Shown piece by piece: positions 55,391-63,831 of a stretch of 64,000 nucleotides of DNA. Source of the DNA: Streptomyces huasconensis (lineage in GTDB: Bacteria; Actinomycetota; Actinomycetes; Streptomycetales; Streptomycetaceae). The DNA is taken from positions 1 to 64,000 of the forward strand of contig RBWT01000014.1 of the NCBI GenBank assembly GCA_004010275.1. Reading direction: 5' to 3'. Every line of letters begins with the position of its first letter. Within the stretch, counting starts at the first letter, position 1. The notes under the pieces are model-generated. The model ran no database searches and had not been told where the DNA came from. It saw nothing but the letters and a program-made list of their open reading frames with translations. Made by a program: the position numbers and the translations under genes.

Positions 55391-57276
55391 CGAGCCAGGC
55401 GCCGCAGCCGCTCGCCCGGAGTCTAGCCCCTCTGCCTGGCGAATCGTTGGGCGGGCTTTTGCTGCGACTGTCGTATCGGTTGTGCCTCACACCGCACCGG
55501 GTGGCGACCTTGTGCGGTCTGGCGTGCCGCAGCGATGGCATCCCGCACGAGCAGCTACGCGGACTTGGCCCAGATGCTGCCGAACGCCTGGCCCGAGCCG
55601 CACGGTTGAGCATCCCGGAGGCCCACAGCCTCACTCTCTATGGGTTTGCCAGCCGCTATCCGCCGCTCGCGAAACTGCGGACGTCCGCCAATGAACCGCG
55701 GGGCAAGAACCGCATCGACTGGGCCACCAATCCGGACATCCGGTACTGCCAGCCCTGCCTGGCCGGCGACGACAGCCCCGTGCAGCAGGCCTACGGCGGG
55801 GCCTGGCAGCTGCGGTGGCATGTGCCCGTCGTCTTCGCCTGCGTGGAGCACCGACGCCTGCTGCAACAGCACTGTCCAGAGTGCGGCCAGGCGGTGAGCG
55901 GACGTGTCGGCAACCGCTACAGCCTGCTCACCCTGCCGCACGTGCCAGGACTACATCCCGCCCAGTGCCGCAACCAGGACCCGCACATCGCACGTCGCTA
56001 CCACACACGGGCCACACCGTGCGGCGCCCGCCTGGACCAACTCACCACGTCAGCAACGGCGCTGACCCCACAGGATGTAGACCACCTGCTGCACCTGCAG
56101 CAGCATGTGGACACCCTGCTGTCACTCGCTCCCGCCACCAGCGACGTCGATTCGGAAACCGCCGCCTACTTCGGTGATCTGCTAGTGACCGCTCGTTTAA
56201 TCTTGATGAGTTGGCCGGCCGGTGCCGACCTGTTGCCCACCGCTTCCCTCACTGACCTCGTGGACCAGTGCGCCGCAGAGTTCGAATCCACACTCGCCAG
56301 AGGAAACACTGGACCCAAGCACCGCGCGCCGCACTCCACGGCCCACAGCGCCGCCCTCCTGCTCGCCGCCCACCGGGGCCTGGGCGACCGGAACGTCACA
56401 TCGATGCGCGAACGCCTTGAGCCGTTGACCCGCGAGGTGTACCGCCAGTCACGCTCGCGCGGCCACAAGCTGTTCACCCACCACAACGCCTCACCGGCCC
56501 TGCTCCAGGCCACCGCGGTACTGCCGTACGGCGCCCAAACACAGGCCAGGATGCGCACAGGCCCACGCCCCTACCGGTATCACCTCGAAGAAATCCCCCC
56601 GCTCTTTCCACGCCAGTGGTACACCGAACTCCTCGAGCCGCTCAGGGCCCAACTCCCCACCGGGACCACCGTCATCGTCCGACACCTGAGGTGGGCCGGT
56701 TCTCTCCGACTCGCCGAGATGGTCAGCGTGCAGCCGTGGCGCATGTGCGCCCCGGCTCTGGGAATTCCATCGCCCAGTGCCATCCACACCATGAACGTAC
56801 TGGGTCGCCGTATGACAAAGGCGGGGCTGTGGCCCACATTCGAGTCGGCCGTGGACCAGGCCGCCCGTCAACTGCACGATCAGGAGCGTCGAGTGAACTA
56901 CGCTCAACGGCGCCTCGCGACAGAGCATTGGCGCCTCACTCGCGAGCAGTGGCAGACACTATGCCACGGCATTCCAGGACTGGAACAGCAGGGCACAACG
57001 GGCGATACCTGCGTCGGCGAGGCCCTGTTGTGGAGCATGGTCAACGAGGCCAGCTACCTGCACAGCCCCACGGTGCTGCACCGCCGCGCCACCAGCACCG
57101 ACCCTGACCGGCTTACCGACCTTGCGGGGGCCATCCTGCGACGCGACCGTGTCTCTTATGTGACCCTTCGGCGGCGCCTGGAGATCTACTCGACTCACCT
57201 GGCGGACACATGCGACCGCGCAGCACCACTCGAGAACGCCCCAGCACCCGCCTCCCACCAGACGGCGGTCCAATGA
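55387..57276 (+). CDS. tniQ: TniQ/TnsD-family target-selection protein 1
   Basis: 629 residues, intact. N-terminal TniQ signature LARSLAPLPGESLGGLLLRLSYRLCLTPHRVATLCGL. Zinc-finger region RYCQPCLAGDDSPVQQAYGGAWQLRWHVPVVFACVEHRRLLQQHCPECG. The rest is helical with HTH-like segments (LRWAGSLRLAEMVSVQPWRMCAPALGIPS) and GLHPAQCR. It is as long as TnsD, with a large C-terminal half that could read a DNA site. ATG 55387 overlaps tnsC; the stop overlaps tniQ2 (ATGA). Confidence 0.87.
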   Translation: MTSQAPQPLARSLAPLPGESLGGLLLRLSYRLCLTPHRVATLCGLACRSDGIPHEQLRGLGPDAAERLARAARLSIPEAHSLTLYGFASRYPPLAKLRTSANEPRGKNRIDWATNPDIRYCQPCLAGDDSPVQQAYGGAWQLRWHVPVVFACVEHRRLLQQHCPECGQAVSGRVGNRYSLLTLPHVPGLHPAQCRNQDPHIARRYHTRATPCGARLDQLTTSATALTPQDVDHLLHLQQHVDTLLSLAPATSDVDSETAAYFGDLLVTARLILMSWPAGADLLPTASLTDLVDQCAAEFESTLARGNTGPKHRAPHSTAHSAALLLAAHRGLGDRNVTSMRERLEPLTREVYRQSRSRGHKLFTHHNASPALLQATAVLPYGAQTQARMRTGPRPYRYHLEEIPPLFPRQWYTELLEPLRAQLPTGTTVIVRHLRWAGSLRLAEMVSVQPWRMCAPALGIPSPSAIHTMNVLGRRMTKAGLWPTFESAVDQAARQLHDQERRVNYAQRRLATEHWRLTREQWQTLCHGIPGLEQQGTTGDTCVGEALLWSMVNEASYLHSPTVLHRRATSTDPDRLTDLAGAILRRDRVSYVTLRRRLEIYSTHLADTCDRAAPLENAPAPASHQTAVQ

Positions 57277-59165
57277 CGACGAGCCCGTTGCCGCGCGGGC
57301 TCGCCCCGCTGGATGAAGAGTCCCTGCCCAGCCTGATTCTGCGCCTCGCCTACCGGCTGGAGCGTTCACCCGCCCGGATCGCCGAACTGTGCGGCCTGAA
57401 CCATCATCAGAACAGGATTCCCGCCGAATACCTTCTCGTGTTGCCGCCCGAACGGCGCGCCTTATTCGCTACCGCCACACGGCTTTGTGAGAAAGAAGCC
57501 CAAGCGCTCACGCTGTCCCATCTCTCCGAAGCCTATCCGCCGCTGCGCACCGCACGGATGGATGGCAACCGCAATACGACCGCAGCCTCCAAGCACTGGG
57601 CGGCAGGCCTATCGAGCCGCTACTGCCCCGATTGTCTGGCTGGGGACAACAGCCCTGTCCAAGACCTCTACGGCGGTCCATGGAAACTACGTTGGCACCT
57701 ACCCGTCTCGTTTTCCTGCACCACCCACAGGCGCCTCCTCGCACATAAATGCCCAACATGCTTCGGAGTACCCAACAAGCCGGTGAACACAGAACGCCAA
57801 GGCTTGATCATGCAGCGGACCGCCAGCGGACTGCACCCTGCTCAATGCCGCCACGCCATCGCCACTTCCGCTGGCGCACGTCCCGTTCCCTGTGCGACCC
57901 GTCTCGACCAGAACGTTCAGATCAACGCGCTCAAACCCGCGGACCTCCCACTCGCGCTGGCATTTCAACAGCGCATCGATCAGCGCCTGTTCTTCGTTCG
58001 TCAGCAAGCCAAGCACGCCCCGTCCGCAGACCAGCAGTACTTTCACGACCTCATCGTCGCCGCACAACTCATCCGCATCAGTTGGCCCGACAGTGCCCCA
58101 CTCGCGCCCTCAGACACCCTCAGAGACCTGATCGACCAGCACGTCATTCGTTCCAGCATGCTGCCCTCGACACGCCGTCGCCCCGGCACCATCTGGGCCG
58201 CGCCCCAAGATCCGGCAGAATGCGCTGCGCTCCTGCTCGCCGCCGACACTCTGCTCGGCGAGAACCACACAGCCGACTCCGCACTAGTCGACCACGTACA
58301 GCGACTCTCCACCGCTGCTCTGCGTCACCACGATGCCAACGTGGCCGCGGCACTGCGGCGTATGCAGGCGTCTCCTGACCTGGCACGCGCCCTGGCACCC
58401 CGAGCCGATGGGTTCTACCGCGCCGGCGGGCATCAACACCATCGACAGCACATCCCGTCACGCCGCTCCCAGTTCAACGTTCAGCACGTACCGGCCCTCC
58501 TTCCCCAAGCCTGGGCTTCCGCCAATTTCCGCGACCTGCTGATACAATGGAAAGCTCACAGCGACTGGGATGTTCGCCACTTACGCCGCGTCGCCTCCCT
58601 CAAACTCGCAGAAATGAGCGGGGGAGGCACCTGGCCGAAATGTGCACATAAACTCGGAATCCCTTGGAACACCGCTCAACACTCGCTCCGGAGAGTCAAA
58701 GAGAAGCTCGCACCGTACCAACTGTGGCCTCTCCTGGAGACATCGCTCGAAAATCTCGCGAACCAACTGGACTGCGACACCCATCGCATCGATTATCAGC
58801 GGCGCCGCGAAACACTTCACAACTGGCGCCTACCGGAAAATGACTGGCATGAGCTCTGCGCAGAGCTTGACGCATTCCAACAGACCACAACCTCTCCAAG
58901 CCACGACGCGGCGACCGTCCTGATCTGGGCCGAGGCCACACAAGGGGACTACCTACACAGCCCTGTCCTCGAAGCGCTGAGAGAACATGGCCGCAGGACC
59001 CACTGGCTTGTAGCATCGATCAATCAGCTACGAACCCCAGCAAACCGCAGGGGTGCCAAGCAGACGCTGCTAGGCCGCATTGATGTGTACGCCGCCCGCC
59101 TGGCACTCTCCTGCGATCACTGCCCGCCCGGTCTCATGCCCGGTCAAGCCGACTCACAGCTGTAG
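57273..59165 (+). CDS. tniQ: TniQ/TnsD-family target-selection protein 2
   Basis: 630 residues, intact, a paralogue of the preceding gene along its full length. Signature LPRGLAPLDEESLPSLILRLAYRLERSPARIAELCGLN; zinc region RYCPDCLAGDNSPVQDLYGGPWKLRWHLPVSFSCTTHRRLLAHKCPTC; GLHPAQCR; and HLRRVASLKLAEMSGGGTWPKCAHKLGIPWNTAQHSLRRVKEKL, an HTH-like segment. The two differ most in the C-terminal third, fitting two target choices. ATG 57273 overlaps the tniQ1 stop. Last gene of the operon, 61 bp before the right terminal repeat. Confidence 0.87.
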   Translation: MTTSPLPRGLAPLDEESLPSLILRLAYRLERSPARIAELCGLNHHQNRIPAEYLLVLPPERRALFATATRLCEKEAQALTLSHLSEAYPPLRTARMDGNRNTTAASKHWAAGLSSRYCPDCLAGDNSPVQDLYGGPWKLRWHLPVSFSCTTHRRLLAHKCPTCFGVPNKPVNTERQGLIMQRTASGLHPAQCRHAIATSAGARPVPCATRLDQNVQINALKPADLPLALAFQQRIDQRLFFVRQQAKHAPSADQQYFHDLIVAAQLIRISWPDSAPLAPSDTLRDLIDQHVIRSSMLPSTRRRPGTIWAAPQDPAECAALLLAADTLLGENHTADSALVDHVQRLSTAALRHHDANVAAALRRMQASPDLARALAPRADGFYRAGGHQHHRQHIPSRRSQFNVQHVPALLPQAWASANFRDLLIQWKAHSDWDVRHLRRVASLKLAEMSGGGTWPKCAHKLGIPWNTAQHSLRRVKEKLAPYQLWPLLETSLENLANQLDCDTHRIDYQRRRETLHNWRLPENDWHELCAELDAFQQTTTSPSHDAATVLIWAEATQGDYLHSPVLEALREHGRRTHWLVASINQLRTPANRRGAKQTLLGRIDVYAARLALSCDHCPPGLMPGQADSQL

Positions 59166-59202
59166 CCACGCCCAGCGCGCCGTTGGACCACTCCGCACAC
59201 GC

Positions 59203-59252
59203 GATCGGTGCCAACTATCCCTGGGATGTGACAACTAAGATCAGTGGTCGCA
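59203..59252 (-). repeat. Right terminal inverted repeat and inner binding repeat
   Basis: 59227-59252, read inward on the minus strand, begins TGCGACCACTG and ends GTCACA, the partner of 32039-32064. A second copy of its TAGTTG(T/G)CAC core follows at about 59203-59218, as expected for transposase binding sites. Confidence 0.85.
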
Positions 59253-59257
59253 ACGGG
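59253..59257. repeat. Target-site duplication, right copy (ACGGG)
   Basis: Identical to 32034-32038 and directly next to the stop codon (59258-59260, minus strand) of the acyl-CoA dehydrogenase. Confidence 0.88.
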
Positions 59258-60447
59258 TCAGCGGCGGACGCGAGGCATGCCCAGGCCGATCCAGGAGATG
59301 ATCTCGCGCTGGATCTCGTTGTTGCCGCCGCCGAAGGTGAAGATCACGGCGGAGCGGTAGCCGCGCTCCAGGTCGCCGCGGAGGACCGCGCCCGCCGAGC
59401 CCTCCTTCAGGGCACCCGCCGCGCCGACGACCTCCATGAGCCAGGCGTACGCGTCCCTGCGCGCCTCGGAGCCGTAGACCTTGACGGCGGAGGCGTCCTG
59501 GGGGGTGAGGGTGCCTTCCTGGACGGCGGTCACCATCTGCCAGTTGAGGAGCTTCATCGCGTCGAGCCGGGCGTGCGTCCTCGCCAGGCTCCGGCGGACC
59601 CAGGCGAGGTCGATGACGCGGCGGCCGTCGGTGAGCTTGGTGTCCATGGCCCAGCGCTGTACGTCGTGCAGGGCGCGGATGGCCGTGGTGCCGTGGGCGG
59701 CGAGGGTGACGCGTTCGTGGTTGAGCTGGTTGGTGATCAGCCGCCAGCCCTTGTTCTCCTCGCCGACGCGGCGGGAGACCGGGACGCGGATGTTCTCGTA
59801 GTGGCTGGCGGTGGTGTCGTGCGAGGCGAGGGTGTTGATGAGGGTGCAGGAGTAGCCGGGGTCGCTGGTGGGGACGAGGAGCATCGTGATGCCCTTGTGG
59901 AGCGGGACGCCGTCCTCGGGGGCGGCGGTGCGGACGGCGAGCCAGACCCAGTCGGCGGTGTCGCCGTTGGTGGTCCAGATCTTCTGTCCGTTCACGACGT
60001 ACTCGTCGCCCTCCCTGACCGCCTTGGTCTTGAGCGCGGCGAGGTCGGTGCCGGCGTCGGGTTCGCTGTAGCCGATGGCGAAGTCGAGTTCCCCGGAGAG
60101 GATCTTCGGCAGGAAGTAGCTCTTCTGCTCCTCGGTGCCGAACCGCATGATCGTGGGGCCGACGGTGTTGAGGGCCATGAGGGGCAGCGGGACGCCGGCC
60201 TGCGCGGCCTCGTCGAAGAAGATGAACTGCTCCATGGGCGTGAGGCCCCGGGCCCGCCGTACTCCTCGGGCCAGCCCACGCCGAGCCAGCCGTCCGTGCC
60301 CAGGCGGCGGATGGTCTCGCGGTAGAACCGCTTCCGGGCGACGGGGTCGGCGTGGCGCGCGTGCACGTCGTCCGGCACCAGTTCGGCGAAGTACGCGCGC
60401 AACTCGGTGCGCAACTGCTGCTGCTCGGGCGTGTATTCGAGGTGCAC
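59258..60447 (-). CDS. acyl-CoA dehydrogenase (FadE-type; one frameshift)
   Basis: About 396 residues. GTG 60447 follows GGAGG; the N-terminus is HLEYTPEQQQLRTELRAYFAELVPDDV. A frame change near 60250, at GGGCCCG, joins PEEYGGPG to GLTPMEQFIFFDEAAQAGVPLPLMALNTVGPTIMRFG. FAD-binding and substrate segments: FAIGYSEPDAGTDLAALKTKA, YVVNGQKIWTTNGDTADWVWL, and the C-terminal IFTFGGGNNEIQREIISWIGLGMPR. It resembles dehydrogenases of actinobacterial sterol side-chain or ring loci (FadE26/28 type). The Tn7-like element is inserted directly behind its stop codon, next to the conserved C-terminal coding motif. Confidence 0.85.
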
Positions 60448-60880
60448 GGCCCCTCCAGGCTCTGACTGGCTCGCTCGGCCCCGGACTTGACGGCTCGACG
60501 GCTCGACGGCGCACACAGTAGAACGCGTTGCAGAAATAGGGAATGCCGGTGACGCGAGCGGGTGCGCGCGACCGCGCCGCCCGTGCCGCTCCCGGTGGCG
60601 AGTGAGGGTGCCGTGACCGTCATGAGGGGCCGGACAGCACGCCCAGCGGGCAGGCGGCGGCACAAGGGAGCCCCGCCGCGACGGGGGAGACACGGCGGGG
60701 CCCACCTTTCGAGTGCCCGCTCCGAAGCCGGTCACACGCGCGAGCGGCACCTCCTTGCGACGAGTTGCGGCGGCCCCGCCGCGCACGCGCCGCCCCGGGG
60801 AAGCTTCTCCCCAGCTCAGCGGGGCGCGGGCCGGCGGGGGCGCCTCATCGTCCGGCTCGTCGGGGTTCATGAAGTGGAGC
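60448..60880. other. 433-bp gap, no supported gene
   Basis: The minus frame of the dehydrogenase stays open to an ATG at 60870, but the extra sequence has no family likeness. A hairpin lies at 60670-60701 and the dehydrogenase promoter should be near 60450-60550. Confidence 0.5.
60670..60701. terminator. GC hairpin downstream of PepSY gene
   Basis: GCCCCGCCG (60670-60678) and CGGCGGGGC (60693-60701) form a perfect 9-bp stem with a 14-nt loop, about 180 bp after the PepSY stop on the minus strand. No U-tract. Confidence 0.45.
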
Positions 60881-62381
60881 TCAGGCGTACGTCCGCCTCC
60901 CCCGCCGATGGGCGATCTCGCCCAGCACCACGTCCACGACCAGGAACGCCGCCAGCGGGATGCCGAGCAGCGGCACGAAGTAGCCGAGGACCGCGACCGC
61001 GGCCATCAGCGGGACCAGGATGTACGCCGGTACGTCCTGCCAGGCGCCGCGCGCCATGGGACGGCCGAAGGAGGAGCCGCGGCCGCGCTGCCACCACATG
61101 CGGTATCCCCACACGATCAGCAGGATCAGGCCGAGCGCGAGCGCGGCGAGTGCGAGCTGGTTGACGACGCCGAAGAGCGAACCCGCGTGCGCGTCGATGC
61201 CCCAGCGCGTCAGCTTCGCCAGCACGGGATAGTCGTCGAACCGCAGGACATCGGTCACCTTCCCGTTCGCCGGGTCCACCGCGACCGAGTCCTGCTGCAC
61301 GGGCCAGGTGCGCTGGATCTGCTTGACGACATACGCCGACGCCCCGGACGGTTCGGCGGGCGGGACGATCTCCACCGGGTCCGAGAGTCCTTGGGCACGG
61401 GCGGACTTCAGGACCGCGTCGAGCCCCACGTCGGCCGGGCGCTTGTCGCCATCGGAACCTGCCGAGGTGCCCGTCGAGGTGCCCGCACCGCTCGCCCCGC
61501 CGTGCCCGGCGTGCTCCCCCGCGCCCTCCGGCCCCGGCTCCGCTCCCGGTGTCACGGTCGCCGTCACCGCGGGCGTGGTCTGGCCGATGGCCTCTCGCAG
61601 GTCGGCGACGCTCTGGCCCGCGTACGTCGACCAGGTCAGCCCCGTCGCGGACAGGATGAACAGGCCGAGCGCCGTCCAGACGCCCACCGTGCCGTGCAGG
61701 GACAGTGTGCGGCGGCGGCCCGTGGTGTTCCGCACCTTCCGCTGTGCCCTGCGGCGGCCGTACCACAGGACGAGGCCGCCGCCGGCGATCACCCACAGCC
61801 AGCTGGCGGCGAGTTCGCTGTAGAGGCGGCCCGGTTCGCCGAGGTGCAGGTCGCGGTGGAGTTCGTCGATCCAGGTGCGCAGCGGCAGCGCGCCGACGAG
61901 CCGTACTGCTCCAGGGCGCCGCGCACTTCGGCCGTGTACGGGTTCACGAAGACGGCGAGCGTGCGGTCGGGGTCGACGGCGGGCACGCCGGAGAGCAGGA
62001 CGCGCGTGGTGCGCCCTCCTCCGGTGCGGGCCGGACCGCGCTGATCTTCCCCTCCGGGTGTGCCTCGCGGGCCGCGGCGACCTGCCGCTCCAGGGGCAGT
62101 TCGCGGCGGTCGTCCGCCACGGGCACGCGGAGTTCGTCGGCGCACACGTTCTTCTCGACCTGGTACGAGCAGGCGTACAGAAGGCCCGTCGTGGCGGCGA
62201 CCAGGAGGAAGGGCGCTATCAACAGCCCGGCGTAGAAGAGCAGCCGCAGCACCAGCGGACGCAGTGACGCCCAGCCGGACCGCTTGCCGGCGGGCCGGGC
62301 CTGCGAGGCGTGGGGCGGCCGCGCGGGCTCGGGGGGCTGCCGTCCGTCGCCTTCGGCGAGGGTGGTGGGTTCGGCGGGCAT
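60881..62381 (-). CDS. PepSY-domain membrane protein (PiuB-like; two frameshifts)
   Basis: About 500 residues. The N-terminus MPAEPTTLAEGDGRQPPEPARPP leads to the first helix LVLRLLFYAGLLIAPFLLVAATTGLLYACSY, then a periplasmic PepSY-type region (AAREAHPEGKISAV, VDPDRTLAVFVNPYTAEVRGAL), helices ALGLFILSATGLTWSTYAG, ALAALALGLILLIVWGYRMWW, and YILVPLMAAVAVLGYFVPLLGIPLAAFLVVDVVL. Frame changes near 62010 and 61905. A Gly/Ala/His-rich insert (GEHAGHGGASGAGTSTGT) lies in the middle loop. PepSY membrane proteins are often metal-reductase-like and linked to iron or copper; no cofactor motif is certain here. Confidence 0.75.
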
Positions 62382-62529
62382 GAGGCGTACTCCAGGATCG
62401 GTGGACCGTGGCCCGGCTGCGACCGGGCGGTCCAGGAGTCGGCCCGCGCACCCGCCGAGTTCCCGCCGCCCTCTGTGACCTGCGCCATGGCGGCACGGCA
62501 CCGACAGCGGGGCACCCGCAAAGCCCCAT

Positions 62530-62589
62530 GACGCCATACGGAGCCATAGTGGCTCGCCCTGGCGCCAAACATGTGCCATGCTGGCGTCA
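62530..62589. promoter_or_regulatory. Inverted repeats in the P450 promoter region
   Basis: TGACGCCA (62530-62537) and TGGCGTCA (62582-62589) are exact inverted copies. Between them GAGCCA-TAG-TGGCTC (62542-62556) is a smaller perfect palindrome. The site lies in the divergent gap between the PepSY and P450 genes. Confidence 0.4.
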
Positions 62590-62617
62590 CAACGCTTCCC
62601 GCACCGGAGGAGATGCC

Positions 62618-63826
62618 ATGTCGCACGACGCGTCGAACGACTTGTTACGCCTGCCCACCGCCCGCCGCGAAGGCTGCCCCTTCGACCCGCCCGAGGAGTT
62701 GACGCGGCTGTGCGAGGAACGGCCGCTCGCCCGGCTGCGTTTCCCCGACGGGCACCTCGGATGGCTGGCCACCGGCCACTCCGTGGTCCGCGCGGTCCTG
62801 GGCGACCCCCGCTTCAGCTCGCGCTACGAACTCCTGCACCTGCCCTACGAATCCGAGTTCTCGGGGCCGCTCGGGCCCGCGCCGGTCGGCGATCTCACCG
62901 GGCTCGACGCCCCCGAGCACACCCGCTACCGGCGGCTGCTCACCGGCAAGTTCACCGTGCGCCGCATGCGGCTGCTCACCGAACGCGTCGAGCGGATCAC
63001 CGCCGACCACCTCGACGCCATGGAGCGCCAAGGACCGGCGCTCGACCTGGTGAGGGCGTACGCGCAGCCCATCCCGACCCTGATGATCTGCGAGCTGCTC
63101 GGAGTGCCGTACGCCGACCGGGACTTCTTCCGGCAGCAGACCGAGACGCTGATGACGCAGGGCATCGGCGAGGCGGAGCTGGCGGCCGCCATGACGGCCG
63201 GCCAGGAGTATGTGCACAAGCTGGTGCTCGCCAAGCGGGCCGAGCCCACCGACGACCTGCTGAGCGATCTGACCGGGACCGACCTCAGCGACGAAGAGCT
63301 GGCCGGGATCGGCAACTTCCTGTTGGGCGCGGGCCTGGACACCACCGCCAACATGATCGCGTACGGCGCCTTCGCGCTGCTGAGCCACCCGGACCAGCTC
63401 GCCGCCCTGCGGGATGATCCCGGCCTCGCCGAGTCGGCCGTCGAGGAGCTGATGCGCTATCTGACCATCGCGCAGACGGGGGCGCGGACCGCGCTGGAGG
63501 ACATCGAGCTGGCGGGGCAGTCGGTCAAGGCGGGCGAGACGGTCGTGGTCTCCATGGAGGCCGCCAACCGCGACCCGGCGCGCTTCCCCGACCCCGACCG
63601 CCTCGACCTGCGCCGCAAGGCCACCGGCCACGTCGGGTTCGGCCACGGCATCCACCAGTGCCTGGGCCAGCAGCTGGCCCGCGTCGAACTGCAGGTCGCC
63701 CTGCCCGCGCTGTTCACCCGGTTCCCGACGCTGCGGCTCGCCGCCGCGCGCGAGGACATCCCGCTGCGGACGGGCATGAGCATCTTCGGGGTGCAGGCCC
63801 TGCCCGTCACCTGGGGCGAGGAGTAG
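62618..63826 (+). CDS. cytochrome P450
   Basis: 402 residues, intact, the usual size for a soluble class I bacterial P450. I-helix GAGLDTTANMIAYGAF (oxygen-activation AG-DTT), ExxR in AVEELMRYL, PERF-like DPARFPDPDRLDL, and the haem loop VGFGHGIHQCLGQQLARVEL with the Cys ligand. ATG 62618 is behind GGAGGAG. A ferredoxin gene begins five bases after its stop and probably supplies electrons. Hydroxylation of a steroid, polyketide or similar substrate is likely; it cannot be specified. Confidence 0.92.
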   Translation: MSHDASNDLLRLPTARREGCPFDPPEELTRLCEERPLARLRFPDGHLGWLATGHSVVRAVLGDPRFSSRYELLHLPYESEFSGPLGPAPVGDLTGLDAPEHTRYRRLLTGKFTVRRMRLLTERVERITADHLDAMERQGPALDLVRAYAQPIPTLMICELLGVPYADRDFFRQQTETLMTQGIGEAELAAAMTAGQEYVHKLVLAKRAEPTDDLLSDLTGTDLSDEELAGIGNFLLGAGLDTTANMIAYGAFALLSHPDQLAALRDDPGLAESAVEELMRYLTIAQTGARTALEDIELAGQSVKAGETVVVSMEAANRDPARFPDPDRLDLRRKATGHVGFGHGIHQCLGQQLARVELQVALPALFTRFPTLRLAAAREDIPLRTGMSIFGVQALPVTWGEE

Positions 63827-63831
63827 GCCCG

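Larger units (their letters stand above)
32039..59252. mobile_element. Complete 27.2-kb Tn7-like transposon with defence-type cargo
   Basis: Bounded by 26-bp imperfect inverted repeats (20 of 26 positions match) and ACGGG duplications. Its right end encodes TnsA-, TnsB-, TnsC- and two TniQ-like proteins in one overlapping operon. Cargo from the left: KAP NTPase, unknown protein, Nudix gene broken by IS630, ABC-3C operon, recombinase-helper remnants, a DUF7019-like gene, AIPR plus Ser/Thr kinase, regulator fragment, UvrD-like helicase, XRE plus Cys-rich pair. Removing it leaves rph and the acyl-CoA dehydrogenase convergent, about 50 bp apart. No CRISPR or cas gene is present. Confidence 0.92.

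Noticed and set aside
50701-59165. CRISPR-associated transposon (CAST)
   Set aside because: TnsABC plus two TniQ would fit type I-B CAST, but there is no cas gene, no repeat-spacer array and no guide-like repeat in the 27 kb. The three copies at 49818-49901 are operator-like and lack spacers.
59165-59252. tRNA-type attachment site at the right end
   Set aside because: No tRNA-like fold or long direct repeat; the 5-bp duplication and TG/CA ends point to a DDE transposase, not a tyrosine integrase.
60448-60870. N-terminal extension of the acyl-CoA dehydrogenase up to ATG 60870
   Set aside because: The extension has no conservation features, and GTG 60447 has a strong ribosome site directly before the family N-terminus.
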